From: an uncultured Bacilli bacterium | Lineage (GTDB): Bacteria; Bacillota_I; Bacilli_A; RF39; UBA660 | Assembly: GCA_948629335.1 (NCBI GenBank) | Contig: CAPHZB010000005.1 | Span: forward strand, 1-43,244 | DNA length: 43,244 nt | Reading direction: 5' to 3' | In this document: piece after piece, positions 17,119 through 24,455 of the stretch | How the letters are laid out: each line of letters starts with the position of its first letter | Numbering within the stretch: position 1 is the first letter of the stretch | Notes under the pieces: generated by a model | Told to the model about the DNA's origin: nothing | The model's database searches: none | The model's input: only the letters and a program-made list of their open reading frames with translations | Made by a program: the position numbers and the translations under genes

Positions 17119-17397
17119 TTATTTATATAAATTTTTCAATACATTCGTAAGACAATCTTCTGCAGTTAAATTGCTATTCTCTGAAAATCTTATTCTTACT
17201 AATTTTCCATTTACTTTAAATATATATGGATTCTTCACTGTTGCAATAAAGTCCAATATTCTTTCATTACTAGGTTTTCTTCTATCTATTTTTATATCTG
17301 TTATTTCATCCACATCTTCTAATTTTACATCATCAAGATTTACATTTCTACATCTTTCCAATTTTTCTGCTAATTCTTTAATATTATATTTATTCAT
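17119..17397 (-). CDS. Small mobile-element-type protein (DUF6870-like)
   Basis: 92 aa. The C-terminal half NPYIFKVNGKLVRIRFSEN...LTAEDCLTNVLKNLYK resembles a small family common on integrative elements and plasmids of Firmicutes (name from memory, uncertain). No catalytic motif. A degenerate second copy lies at 20812-20910 on the same strand. Its ribosome site (AAGAAGG) lies in the arm of a long inverted repeat (17406-17439), so translation may be controlled by this hairpin. It is separated from KilA-N upstream by about 60 bp. Confidence 0.65.
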   Translation of the reverse strand: MNKYNIKELAEKLERCRNVNLDDVKLEDVDEITDIKIDRRKPSNERILDFIATVKNPYIFKVNGKLVRIRFSENSNLTAEDCLTNVLKNLYK

Positions 17398-17405
17398 ATT
17401 TTACC

Positions 17406-17439
17406 TTCTTTCTGTAATAATTTTATTATTCAGAAAGAA
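17406..17439 (-). promoter_or_regulatory. Long inverted repeat that overlaps the ribosome site of the 92-aa gene
   Basis: TTCTTTCTG (17406-17414) pairs with CAGAAAGAA (17431-17439), continued inside by AATAAT/ATTATT around a TTT loop: about 15 bp with one bulge. On the leftward RNA the distal arm is the AGAAAGAAGG that should bind ribosomes before the ATG at 17397. It could act as a translation switch, or as a processing site. No U-tract follows, so it is not a plain terminator. Confidence 0.55.
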
Positions 17440-17460
17440 TCAATACAAATGTGCAAAATA

Positions 17461-18303
17461 CTATATATTATCTTTTTCTCCTAATAATTTTATTTTTTCT
17501 GCATTATTCAGTATATCAAGTTGATATTTAGCAATGCTACTTAATATTTCAAATCTTTCTTCTTTATCTTTACCTTCTTTAATCAATTCAGCGTTATGTG
17601 ATTCTAAATTAGATAACACGGTTAATTCATTTATTGATGCATAATCTCTAACATTTGAGTTTTTTGCTAACTCAGGGTTAAGTGCCCTCCATTTTTTAGC
17701 AGTTGTATTAAATAAGGCTACATTTAGTATATCTGCCTCTTCGGCATATTTTAACCATTCTCTATCTTTATAATAATCATTATCAGGTAATATATAGTTT
17801 TTAATAGCATCTGTATGAATTAGGTAGTTATTTTTTGTTAAAATTCTTTTTACATCCCATTCTCTATTACTATTTTCTAACTCTTTTAATCTTTCAAATT
17901 CTTTTATTAAGTATAATTTGAATACTGGGCTTATTGCAGAAGCAAACTCAAATGCTATATCTTTATGTGCATATGTCCCACCATATTTTCCACGCTTTGA
18001 ATATATCCCAATAGCATTTGTCTTTTCGCACCATTCAGTTACACTAAGTGTAAAAGTATGAAGTCCAGCCCTACTTTTAAACCCGTCGAATTCGACGGAA
18101 TTAAAATTTGGATTATATATAGATTCCCAAGTTCCCAAAAATTCCAAAGTAATTCTATTTCTCAACCAATTTCTTATGACATCATCTGATGCAGACTTCC
18201 CATCTTTAAATTTTGTAAAATCGGAAATACAAATGTAATCGCTATCATTTATATTTGTTATATTCACTTTAATATTTTGAACTTCTATTATTTTGTTTGC
18301 CAT
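17461..18303 (-). CDS. KilA-N domain protein
   Basis: 280 aa. Residues about 1-130 form a KilA-N DNA-binding domain: start DYICISDFTKFKDG, then ADDVIRNWLRNR, FLGTWE, and the signature SVTEWCEKTNAIGIYSKRGKYGGTYAHKDIAFEFASAISPVF (as two motifs: WCEKTNAIGI and GGTYAHKDIAFEFA). KilA-N proteins are phage or plasmid-type antirepressors or regulators. The C-terminal half (150-280) is helical with Asn-rich segments and no motif I recognise. Ribosome site AAAAGAGGCG. It is preceded by one copy of the island's 210-bp repeat element. Confidence 0.87.
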   Translation of the reverse strand: MANKIIEVQNIKVNITNINDSDYICISDFTKFKDGKSASDDVIRNWLRNRITLEFLGTWESIYNPNFNSVEFDGFKSRAGLHTFTLSVTEWCEKTNAIGIYSKRGKYGGTYAHKDIAFEFASAISPVFKLYLIKEFERLKELENSNREWDVKRILTKNNYLIHTDAIKNYILPDNDYYKDREWLKYAEEADILNVALFNTTAKKWRALNPELAKNSNVRDYASINELTVLSNLESHNAELIKEGKDKEERFEILSSIAKYQLDILNNAEKIKLLGEKDNI

Positions 18304-18333
18304 ATATTCGCCTCTTTTCTATGTTCTTAAATG

Positions 18334-18543
18334 TCGTAATCACCTTTCTAATTCCAACTATAAATAACACCAAAATCACTACATTTTTTATGATTTTTAA
18401 TAAATTTAGGGACCTCTTAATGAAAATATGCAAGATTCAAATTGGATAATTTTCTTTATTTATAAGGGTTTAATGGTGCTCTTAATTAAATCGTAATCAA
18501 CCAGTTGATTGTCGTATTTTGTCGATTGTCCATTTATATCACT
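18334..18543 (-). repeat. Island repeat element, copy 1 (~210 bp)
   Basis: This copy lies between the TmrB-like gene and KilA-N. It shares with copy 2 (20140-20348) a 56-bp block at 18488-18543 with one mismatch, a block AAAATATGCAAGA at 18423, and TCGTAATCACCTT at 18334, at the same internal distances (89 and about 209 bp). Intervening sequence differs. The 9-mer TGATTACGA (leftward) occurs in both the first and last blocks. The 56-bp block holds the start of a micro-ORF. Confidence 0.75.
18486..18533 (-). CDS. Micro-ORF MDNRQ..., 15 codons (copy 1)
   Basis: ATG at 18533 with GAGGAGTGAT before it; product MDNRQNTTINWLITI then TAA. The copy in the other repeat reads 25 codons (stop at the equivalent position beyond this TAA). 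The lone difference in the first 15 codons is GAC vs GAT, synonymous. Real translation is inferred. Confidence 0.35.
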   Translation of the reverse strand: MDNRQNTTINWLITI

Positions 18544-18556
18544 CCTCGTATTAATC

Positions 18557-19057
18557 TTAATTTTCTAATATATCCAAAATTTTAAAAGAAATCTCTTCTA
18601 TAGTACAATTATTAGTATTTATTTTATAACCTTTAAAATTTTTATCAAAAACCTCTACACACTTATCTACTTGTTCATAAGCCCATTTAGTACTATTTTT
18701 TCTTTTATCTAGTCTTTCTACTATCTTACTTTTTGTAGCAATTAATATAAATTCTTGAACTACTATATTATTATTTCTTAAGTTACCAATTATTTCATCA
18801 TAATATTTTTCATTAGTTATAGTCATTGGAACGATTATTGTATCATAACTTTTACTTAAGTTTTTTAAAATCTCTAAATTCAAAATTCTCCATAATTCAT
18901 AGTCCTGAAAATCATTTTTCTTTTCGGGCATTATATAAAATAAAAACTCTCCAATTTTCTCAGGATCATACACAATTGCATTTGCCATTTTCGATTTTAA
19001 ATCTTCTGCAATTGTTGATTTTCCTACACCAAAACTACCATTAATCCAAATTATCAT
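18557..19057 (-). CDS. TmrB-like P-loop ATPase/kinase
   Basis: 166 aa. Walker A NGSFGVGKST (Gly7-Ser14 region) opens the protein as MIIWINGSFGVGKS, followed by VYDPEKIGEFL, DFQDYELWR and VPMTITNEKYYDEIIG. This combination matches Bacillus TmrB, whose plasma-membrane ATP-binding product confers tunicamycin resistance (from memory of that protein). No obvious membrane helix is present here. It overlaps the upstream DUF1016 gene by 17 bp. As an island gene it may protect against a nucleoside-type antibiotic; this is inference. A generic AAA/guanylate-kinase-like role is an alternative. Confidence 0.75.
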   Translation of the reverse strand: MIIWINGSFGVGKSTIAEDLKSKMANAIVYDPEKIGEFLFYIMPEKKNDFQDYELWRILNLEILKNLSKSYDTIIVPMTITNEKYYDEIIGNLRNNNIVVQEFILIATKSKIVERLDKRKNSTKWAYEQVDKCVEVFDKNFKGYKINTNNCTIEEISFKILDILEN

Positions 19058-20096
19058 ATTTTCCCTCTATTCTGTTTAAATTTTCTACTTTTTCATCTAA
19101 ATCTATGTGGAGATTAATATCTTCTTCTGTTGGTAATTTCTCTAATATGTCTTTAGGAATATACTTTTCTACTTCATAAGATGATACACCAATTGGCTTA
19201 TCAACACCCTTTAAGGAATACTCAACAGTTAATTTTTCCTTACTTCTACACAACAACAATCCAATAGATGGTTCATCATGTGCATCTTTAACTTGCTCAT
19301 CCAAAACATTTAAATAAAAATTAAGTTGCCCTATAAATTCTGGCTTAAAAGGTACTGTTTTTAATTCAACAGCAATATAGCAATGAAGTTTTAAATGATA
19401 AAATAACATATCAATAAAATAATCATTATTTCCAACAATTACTTTATATTGATTACCAATAAAACTAAAACCATTTCCAAGTTCTAGTAATACATCTCGA
19501 ATTCTTTCAACCATAGATTCTTCAAGTTCTTTTTCAACATATCTTTCTTTTAAAAGTGGCAAATTAAAAATATAAGGATCTTTTTGTAAATCATTTGCTA
19601 AATCACTCTGAGGTGCAACTAATGTATTTTTAAAATTATTGTTTTTATCAGGTAATGCCTTTCTTTCATATAAATTCATATCTATTTGATGATCTAAAAC
19701 CACTTTAGACCAGTTGCCGTTAGCTGCTTCATTAGCATACCAGAATCTTATGTTTTTATCTTTGATTTTTTCTATAAGGATAATATTGTGTGTCCAAGGG
19801 AATTTTGCCACTGCCGGTGGCAAAATTTCTTCATCCTTATACTCGAGATAAAATTTTTTCATTCTTCTTAAGTTTCTGGCTGAAAAACCTTTTATATTTG
19901 GAAAATCTAATCTTAATTCTTTTTCAAGTGTTTCTGTAAACTTATCTCCCCATTTTGAGTTATCATTTATAATTTTACCCAATTTAAAATATAAATTAAT
20001 AAGCCTAATATTAGCATCACTTAATATCACAGTCTGTGTACTAATAATTTCATTTTTAATATTTATAATTGTGTCTTTAAAATCCTTTTCTAGCAT
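19041..20096 (-). CDS. DUF1016 (YhcG-type) PD-(D/E)XK nuclease
   Basis: 351 aa. N-terminal DUF1016_N helical region (about 1-165), with GKIINDNSKWGDKFTETL, FSARNLRRMKKFYLEY and FPWTHNIILIEKI. C-terminal nuclease domain with DYFIDMLFYHLKLHCYIAVELK: the Asp in YFIDML and the E-L-K give the PD-(D/E)XK pattern, then FIGQLNFYLNVLDE. Such proteins are often linked to restriction-modification or phage defence, with no RM genes here. Within codons for ILPPAVAKFP lies a GC-rich perfect palindrome (19801-19827). Ribosome site AAAGGAGAATAAAATT. The TmrB-like ORF overlaps its end by 17 bp. Confidence 0.87.
   Translation of the reverse strand: MLEKDFKDTIINIKNEIISTQTVILSDANIRLINLYFKLGKIINDNSKWGDKFTETLEKELRLDFPNIKGFSARNLRRMKKFYLEYKDEEILPPAVAKFPWTHNIILIEKIKDKNIRFWYANEAANGNWSKVVLDHQIDMNLYERKALPDKNNNFKNTLVAPQSDLANDLQKDPYIFNLPLLKERYVEKELEESMVERIRDVLLELGNGFSFIGNQYKVIVGNNDYFIDMLFYHLKLHCYIAVELKTVPFKPEFIGQLNFYLNVLDEQVKDAHDEPSIGLLLCRSKEKLTVEYSLKGVDKPIGVSSYEVEKYIPKDILEKLPTEEDINLHIDLDEKVENLNRIEGKYDNLD
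19801..19827. repeat. GC-rich 11-bp palindrome inside the DUF1016 ORF
   Basis: AATTTTGCCAC (19801-19811), TGCCG, GTGGCAAAATT (19817-19827) form a perfect 11-bp stem in coding DNA. The local GC content is far above that of the gene. Possible small inserted palindromic element, or a chance or RNA-level structure. Confidence 0.4.
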
Positions 20097-20139
20097 AATT
20101 TTATTCTCCTTTGCTATTTAATACCTATGGTGTTAAACA

Positions 20140-20348
20140 TCGTAATCACCTTATTAATTCCTAACATGTATTTCACTAAAAATAGTTATTTTTTACTAAT
20201 TTTTATATATTTTAACATATTATTATTCAAAATATGCAAGATGTTAATTCTCGCAAATCCTTATAAATAGGGGATATTTAAAAGGGTTAAATAAATCGTA
20301 ATCAACCAGTTGATTGTCGTATTTTGTCGATTATCCATTTATATCACT
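20140..20348 (-). repeat. Island repeat element, copy 2 (~209 bp)
   Basis: It lies between the orphan gene at 20331-20789 (the block starts within its last codons) and DUF1016. Conserved blocks: 20293-20348 (55/56 identical to copy 1), AAAATATGCAAGA at 20229, and TCGTAATCACCTT at 20140. Spacing equals copy 1. The palindrome core AATCAAC-CA-GTTGATT is in the first block. Confidence 0.75.
20261..20338 (-). CDS. Micro-ORF MDNRQ..., 25 codons (copy 2)
   Basis: ATG at 20338 overlaps the stop codon of the upstream gene (ATGGATAA), with GGAAGTGAT upstream. The product is MDNRQNTTINWLITIYLTLL plus five residues (NIPYL). The final stop falls where copy 1 has an equivalent TAA after its earlier stop. 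Possible leader peptide or remnant of a longer gene. Confidence 0.4.
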   Translation of the reverse strand: MDNRQNTTINWLITIYLTLLNIPYL

Positions 20349-20789
20349 TCCTTTAGATTTATTTTTACATTTAATATATTCTTCAATTTTTTTATTATAT
20401 TGTTGTAAGCCTTCCACAAATTTAGGCCTAAATTGATTTAAATAATCAATTATTAAATTAGCATATTCATCAATATTTTTATCATTAACTATGTCTATAA
20501 GATATTTACTAATTCCCTTTTTAGTATTTATTCTTTCTACATAAAATGCCAATAAATTAGTTGAACCTATTTTTTCTTTTGATGATAAAACGATAGAAAT
20601 TAAATTTTCCCTTGATGCATCATATCTCGGTTTAAATCCGCCTGTTCTAGAAAATAATATCAAAACGCAACCAATAAATAATTTATCTGTGCCATTTTTA
20701 GGAAATGTTTTATTAGCAAATTCAATTAAACTTTCCATATTACCTTGTTCATAATCATCATATAACTCCATTAGGATTCTATTTATCAT
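20331..20789 (-). CDS. Uncharacterised 152-aa island protein
   Basis: No family recognised. The start at 20789 follows GGAGAATTTGTT. It looks all-alpha, with no signal, membrane or catalytic motif; segments LLILFSRTGGFKPRYDASRE and RPKFVEGLQQYNKKIEEYIK are distinctive. The last codons (KSKGSDING) run into the repeat element and overlap the micro-ORF start, so translation coupling is possible. Upstream lies the decayed copy of the 92-aa gene, suggesting the same mobile cargo neighbourhood. Confidence 0.6.
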   Translation of the reverse strand: MINRILMELYDDYEQGNMESLIEFANKTFPKNGTDKLFIGCVLILFSRTGGFKPRYDASRENLISIVLSSKEKIGSTNLLAFYVERINTKKGISKYLIDIVNDKNIDEYANLIIDYLNQFRPKFVEGLQQYNKKIEEYIKCKNKSKGSDING

Positions 20790-20811
20790 AACAAATTCTC
20801 CATTATCTACA

Positions 20812-20910
20812 TTAATTTTTCAATACATTTGTAAGACAATCTTATGCGGTTTTTTCAGTATCTAAAAATCTAATTCTAACTAATTTACCATTTACCTTAG
20901 ATATATATTG
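20812..20910 (-). pseudogene. Decayed second copy of the 92-aa island gene (C-terminal part)
   Basis: Leftward frame reads YISKVNGKLVRIRF-LDTEKTA, a TAA, then DCLTNVLKN and a stop. The aligned intact gene reads YIFKVNGKLVRIRF...LTAEDCLTNVLKN, so a Glu codon became TAA. The N-terminal half is absent. It is nearer to the intact gene at DNA level than expected for chance. Confidence 0.7.
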
Positions 20911-20927
20911 AAAAGTTTCTCAATCAT

Positions 20928-20985
20928 ATTGTGGGTCATATTTTTATATTCTCCCCCTTTTTTAGTTACTCATTTACCCCACAAT
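20928..20985. repeat. Inverted repeat ATTGTGGG / CCCACAAT at the proB end
   Basis: Arms at 20928-20935 and 20978-20985 flank 42 bp; the right arm is in the last codons of proB. It lies at the right edge of the island and could be a terminator stem with a large loop or an element end. Confidence 0.3.
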
Positions 20986-21765
20986 TATTTTTGTTCCAAT
21001 CCTTTCACCACGTAATAGTAAATCTATATTACAAATCTGTGAATTATGGATAATATAGGTATTACAACCTGCTATTTTGCAAGTGCTTAATTTTGAGTGC
21101 ATTCCACCTGTTCCACCTAATGAAACACTTTTCTTCGTATTTGCTATAAATTCATCGATTTCTTCATAACGTATTTCTGAAACCACTTTATTATTTTCAT
21201 CTATATATCCTGAGACATTTGTAATCAAAATCAATACATCTGCCCTTATACTATGCGCAAGTTCTGCTGCTAAAATATCATTGTCACTGAATCTTTTATT
21301 TGCATTTTCTACCAATTCCTTATCATAAACAGTATCGTTTGCATTAATGATAGGAACAATTCCAATTTTAAAACAAACATCAATGTTATCATTAAAAAAA
21401 CTGTTATTTATATCTTTTTCTCCGGCAATTAAAACTTGTTCTACCAAAAGGCCTGTCTTTTCAAACTCATGTGCATAATAAGATAGTAATCTTCCTTGAC
21501 CCATTCCACTTAGTACAGTTTTTTCTACAGTAGAATATGTTTCTTTCTTACTGAAAGCATCATCTTTGAGATGAATAGACATGTCATTTGCTTTTTTGAT
21601 AAGACTTTTTCCACATCCTACAGCTCCACTTGTCACCAATAATACATCGTGTCCCTGCGACATTAACTTATAAATAGTCTTCACTAATTCTTGAATGATA
21701 TTTATATTGATTGCGCCATCTTCTTTACTTAAAGAAGATGTTCCTATTTTAATAATTATTTTCAA
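20974..21765 (-). CDS. proB: Glutamate 5-kinase (short, without PUA domain)
   Basis: First step of proline synthesis: ATP + glutamate to glutamyl-5-phosphate. 263 aa, the size of the amino-acid kinase domain only; many bacterial ProB proteins have a C-terminal PUA domain (~370 aa). Motifs: IIIKIGTSSLS, LLVTSGAVGCG, IINANDTV, FSDNDILAAELA, LILITNVSGYID, GGTGGMHSKL. The start is TTG at 21765 behind a strong AGGAGGAG. No proA or proC lies nearby, so it is an orphan and may be horizontally acquired or serve a different small substrate (family includes aspartokinase and UMP kinase relatives). Confidence 0.8.
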   Translation of the reverse strand: MKIIIKIGTSSLSKEDGAININIIQELVKTIYKLMSQGHDVLLVTSGAVGCGKSLIKKANDMSIHLKDDAFSKKETYSTVEKTVLSGMGQGRLLSYYAHEFEKTGLLVEQVLIAGEKDINNSFFNDNIDVCFKIGIVPIINANDTVYDKELVENANKRFSDNDILAAELAHSIRADVLILITNVSGYIDENNKVVSEIRYEEIDEFIANTKKSVSLGGTGGMHSKLSTCKIAGCNTYIIHNSQICNIDLLLRGERIGTKIIVG

Positions 21766-21912
21766 AATATCTCCTCCTTCATTTTCCCCAGTGCATAACT
21801 TTTATGTACCTATTATTAGCTATATTACTGATTATAACTACAACTGTCTCTTTATAATTATCTATATCTACTTCTCATTCAACTGTACGTTACTCAAGAT
21901 TATACCCATTTT

Positions 21913-22530
21913 TTATTTTATAGTTACACTATATCTTTCTATATATAAAGGAAAAATCCTTATCCATTTTTCCATATCTTCTTTACAATCAAAACTATAT
22001 AATTTATATCCTTGCTTTGAAACATTCTTTTCCTTTAAATTTAAAAAGCCTTCTATAAATCTTTGCCCATCAATAGTTTGCGCTTCTGCACACATATTCT
22101 CAAATTTTATATTTTTCTTTATCAAATAATTGATTCTTGTATTTATTCCTTTTAACAAATAATTCAATACAGTTTTGTCCCCTCGATACTTTTTATCAAT
22201 TGCAATAGCTGAAAATAATAAACAATAGGTGTTTCCTTCCTGATACGCTAATAAGTCCTGCGAATCAAGTTCTGTATCTTGCCATTGATTGGATAAAAAT
22301 CCACCAAATTGCTCTTTTGATATAGGAAGTATTGTGCACTCACCAACTATCTTATTTATTTGTATATCTCTAACAAATACATATATATCCTTATTCTTCC
22401 TATCCCAATCCATCACCTGTTTTACACTTGAAATAGTAGATGATTCAAAATACTCTGCCTCAATGTTCCATACATCCTCAAAATCTTTTCTTGTATGGGA
22501 GTCATATTCAATTCTATATTTATCACTCAA
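21913..22530 (-). CDS. GNAT-like acyltransferase
   Basis: About 205 aa. Start TTG at 22530 (MSDKYRIEYD) sits 8 nt after AGGAG; the GTG nine bases upstream overlaps that site. Segments VGECTILPIS, LLFSAIAIDKKYRGDKTVLNYLLKGI give the GNAT beta4/acetyl-CoA-binding layout, weak in the usual R-x-x-G-x-G/A form. The acceptor cannot be named. It lies between tsaC/sua5 and orphan proB; no shared pathway seen. Confidence 0.6.
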   Translation of the reverse strand: MSDKYRIEYDSHTRKDFEDVWNIEAEYFESSTISSVKQVMDWDRKNKDIYVFVRDIQINKIVGECTILPISKEQFGGFLSNQWQDTELDSQDLLAYQEGNTYCLLFSAIAIDKKYRGDKTVLNYLLKGINTRINYLIKKNIKFENMCAEAQTIDGQRFIEGFLNLKEKNVSKQGYKLYSFDCKEDMEKWIRIFPLYIERYSVTIK

Positions 22531-22582
22531 ATTTCTCACTCCTGTTCAGTACTATTTCATCCATAATACATGAAAGTAATAT

Positions 22583-23221
22583 TTAGTCTTTTAAAGGTGC
22601 GACATTCGCTAAAGCCTCTTTTTTTATTTTTCCTTCTCTTATAACAAAAATCTTTTGTTCTTCCACTTGAACAATTGTAGATACCTCATCACTTTCTATA
22701 TCTCCACAATCTAAAATATAATCCACTTTCCCATCTAATTCGTTAACAATATTTTTTATTTTTGTTCCAGTAAGGCTTCCTGATAAATTGGCACTAGGAG
22801 CAACAATTGGAACACCTGCTGTTTGAATCAATTCATGCATAAGCCCTCTCTTTATAAGTCGGGCTCTAAGATAAGCATCTCCTGCAGAGACAACGTTAGG
22901 TAAAGTCCCTTCCTTTTGTTTGAATTTTATTGTTAAAGGTCCCGGCCAAAATGCATCAATTAACTTTTGTTCTATAGGACTTATAGAATCAACCATTTCT
23001 TTTAGCATAGAAATATCAGAGATTAATACAATCAAAGGTTTACACATAGGTCTTCCTTTTACTTCATAAATTCTCCGACAAGCCTGTGCATCATAAGCAT
23101 TCGTTCCAATCCCATAAACTGTATCTGTTGGAAAAACAACTAGTTTTCCTTTTCTTAAAGCATTCGCTACTTCTAAAATAGTTGCATCATTCATTTCTTC
23201 TTTCCTTACATATTTTGTCAT
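22583..23221 (-). CDS. tsaC: Threonylcarbamoyl-AMP synthase (Sua5/YrdC, short form)
   Basis: It makes L-threonylcarbamoyl-AMP for tRNA t6A37. The YrdC fold is complete: LRKGKLVVFPTDTVYGIG, RRIYEVKGRPMCKPL, FWPGPLTI, VPIVAPSANLSG. About 212 aa means the Sua5 C-terminal domain is missing, as in TsaC. The start at 23221 is preceded by AAGGTAGGG; the longer frame back to 23248 has no good site. A second copy elsewhere in the genome cannot be excluded. Confidence 0.9.
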   Translation of the reverse strand: MTKYVRKEEMNDATILEVANALRKGKLVVFPTDTVYGIGTNAYDAQACRRIYEVKGRPMCKPLIVLISDISMLKEMVDSISPIEQKLIDAFWPGPLTIKFKQKEGTLPNVVSAGDAYLRARLIKRGLMHELIQTAGVPIVAPSANLSGSLTGTKIKNIVNELDGKVDYILDCGDIESDEVSTIVQVEEQKIFVIREGKIKKEALANVAPLKD

Positions 23222-23258
23222 ATTAATCCCTACCTTATCTTCATGCATTTTCTAAATT

Positions 23259-23609
23259 TCAATTCATCAAAAACAATTCCATAAATTCTTCTACCTGAAT
23301 AAGTCTATCACTATTTGGTAATAAAACATAATCGTATGACCCATGTTCCCTCGCTACTGCAAATACTCCATCGGTCCAAGTAACTTCCCCTTTTCCTGTT
23401 ATACGAGTTCTCCATTCTGTACTTCCCCAAGATACTGTTGAATTTACTGTATTGATATATTTAAACCCATAATTAGCTCGATTGTTGTCTATTTTATATA
23501 TGTAAGTAGAGTATGTAACTTCTCCCACTCCACCATGAAAAATGGCAATATAATTATCTGGAATTTGTTCATTCTTCCTCCGTGTTAAATAAATACAACT
23601 GGATACCAA
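23259..23609 (-). CDS. Membrane-anchored hypothetical protein (start uncertain)
   Basis: The frame is open upstream to an in-frame TGA at 23673-23675 and includes an N-terminal membrane helix (LKIAISIGILVIALVSSCIY) followed by RRKNEQ and an extracellular domain with IAIFHGGVGEVTYST, NYGFKYINT, WGSTEWRTRITGKGEVTW. No ATG or GTG exists in that stretch; the only usable codon is TTG at 23609, inside the helix. Either the true start is unusual or the 5' end is damaged, like the GH16 gene upstream. The extracellular part resembles a family of small hypothetical proteins of gut Firmicutes. Confidence 0.55.
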   Translation of the reverse strand: MVSSCIYLTRRKNEQIPDNYIAIFHGGVGEVTYSTYIYKIDNNRANYGFKYINTVNSTVSWGSTEWRTRITGKGEVTWTDGVFAVAREHGSYDYVLLPNSDRLIQVEEFMELFLMN

Positions 23610-23644
23610 AGCAATAACAAGAATCCCTATAGATATAGCTATTT

Positions 23645-24369
23645 TTAATTGTTTTGATAAACTTTCACATATTCAATTTCAAAAGTTAATGGCATAGCGC
23701 TGTCTATTGGTTTTAGTCCTTTTCTCCCGATTGCCAAATTTAATAATATATAGTATTTTTTCTTAAATTTATTTCCCTGTATATTTTTGATATTTATTTC
23801 ATTAATCAGCTCATTATCAATATATATACGCATATATTCTTCTTGCCAATCTAATTTCCATACATGAAATTTATTTGTCCAGTCTTTGTCTATGCTTTTT
23901 AAAATACGCAATAGAAAGTTGTTTAGTTGACCAATTGTACTCTCCATTATTTGACCAAAGAAAATTAGCTAATATCGAAGGACTATCATCGCACTTATAA
24001 TACTCCATCACATCCACCTCATCACAAAATGGATGAGGTTCTTCACTCCCCAATAACCATATTGCGGGCCACGAACCATCTGCCATTGGAATTTTTGCCT
24101 TTACTTCTAAAATTCCATATTTAAATTCAAATTTCCCTTTTGTGTTGATTGATGATGATGTAAATTCAGCATATTCTCTATTCTTCCTCCAATCATCACT
24201 ATCTGGATTATACATTTTTTATTGTTTCTTTTTTACCATAAATTTTTAACCCGTTTGAACATGTTGCATTTTGTTTTGTATAATATTGCAATTCATAATT
24301 ACGTATAAATCCTTCCTCAAAATTCCAATTATTTAAATTACTGAAATAATCTTCAAAAACCAATTTCAT
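23645..24369 (-). pseudogene. GH16 beta-glucanase-like gene broken by two frameshifts
   Basis: Three leftward frames join into one GH16 protein: 24369 to about 24216 (MKLVFEDYFSNLNNWNFEEG..., ends at TAA 24208), 24215-about 23900 (YNPDSDDWRKNREYAEFTSSS, WPAIWLLG, the catalytic motif DEVDVMEY) and about 23900-23645 (FHVWKLDWQEEYMRIYID... EIEYVKVYQNN). The breaks lie at A-runs (24214 region and TTTTAAAAAGC near 23896), each curable by one base. The two Glu residues expected for retaining GH16 catalysis are in DEVDVME. No signal peptide is apparent. GH16 enzymes act on beta-1,3/1,4-glucans. Real decay, phase variation or assembly errors are all possible. Confidence 0.75.
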
Positions 24370-24455
24370 TTTATATCTTACTCACTTTCATTTAAATTGC
24401 ATATTCCCAAATTATTTTTTTTAGTGATTACCTCTTTGAACACACCTTTTTTACC

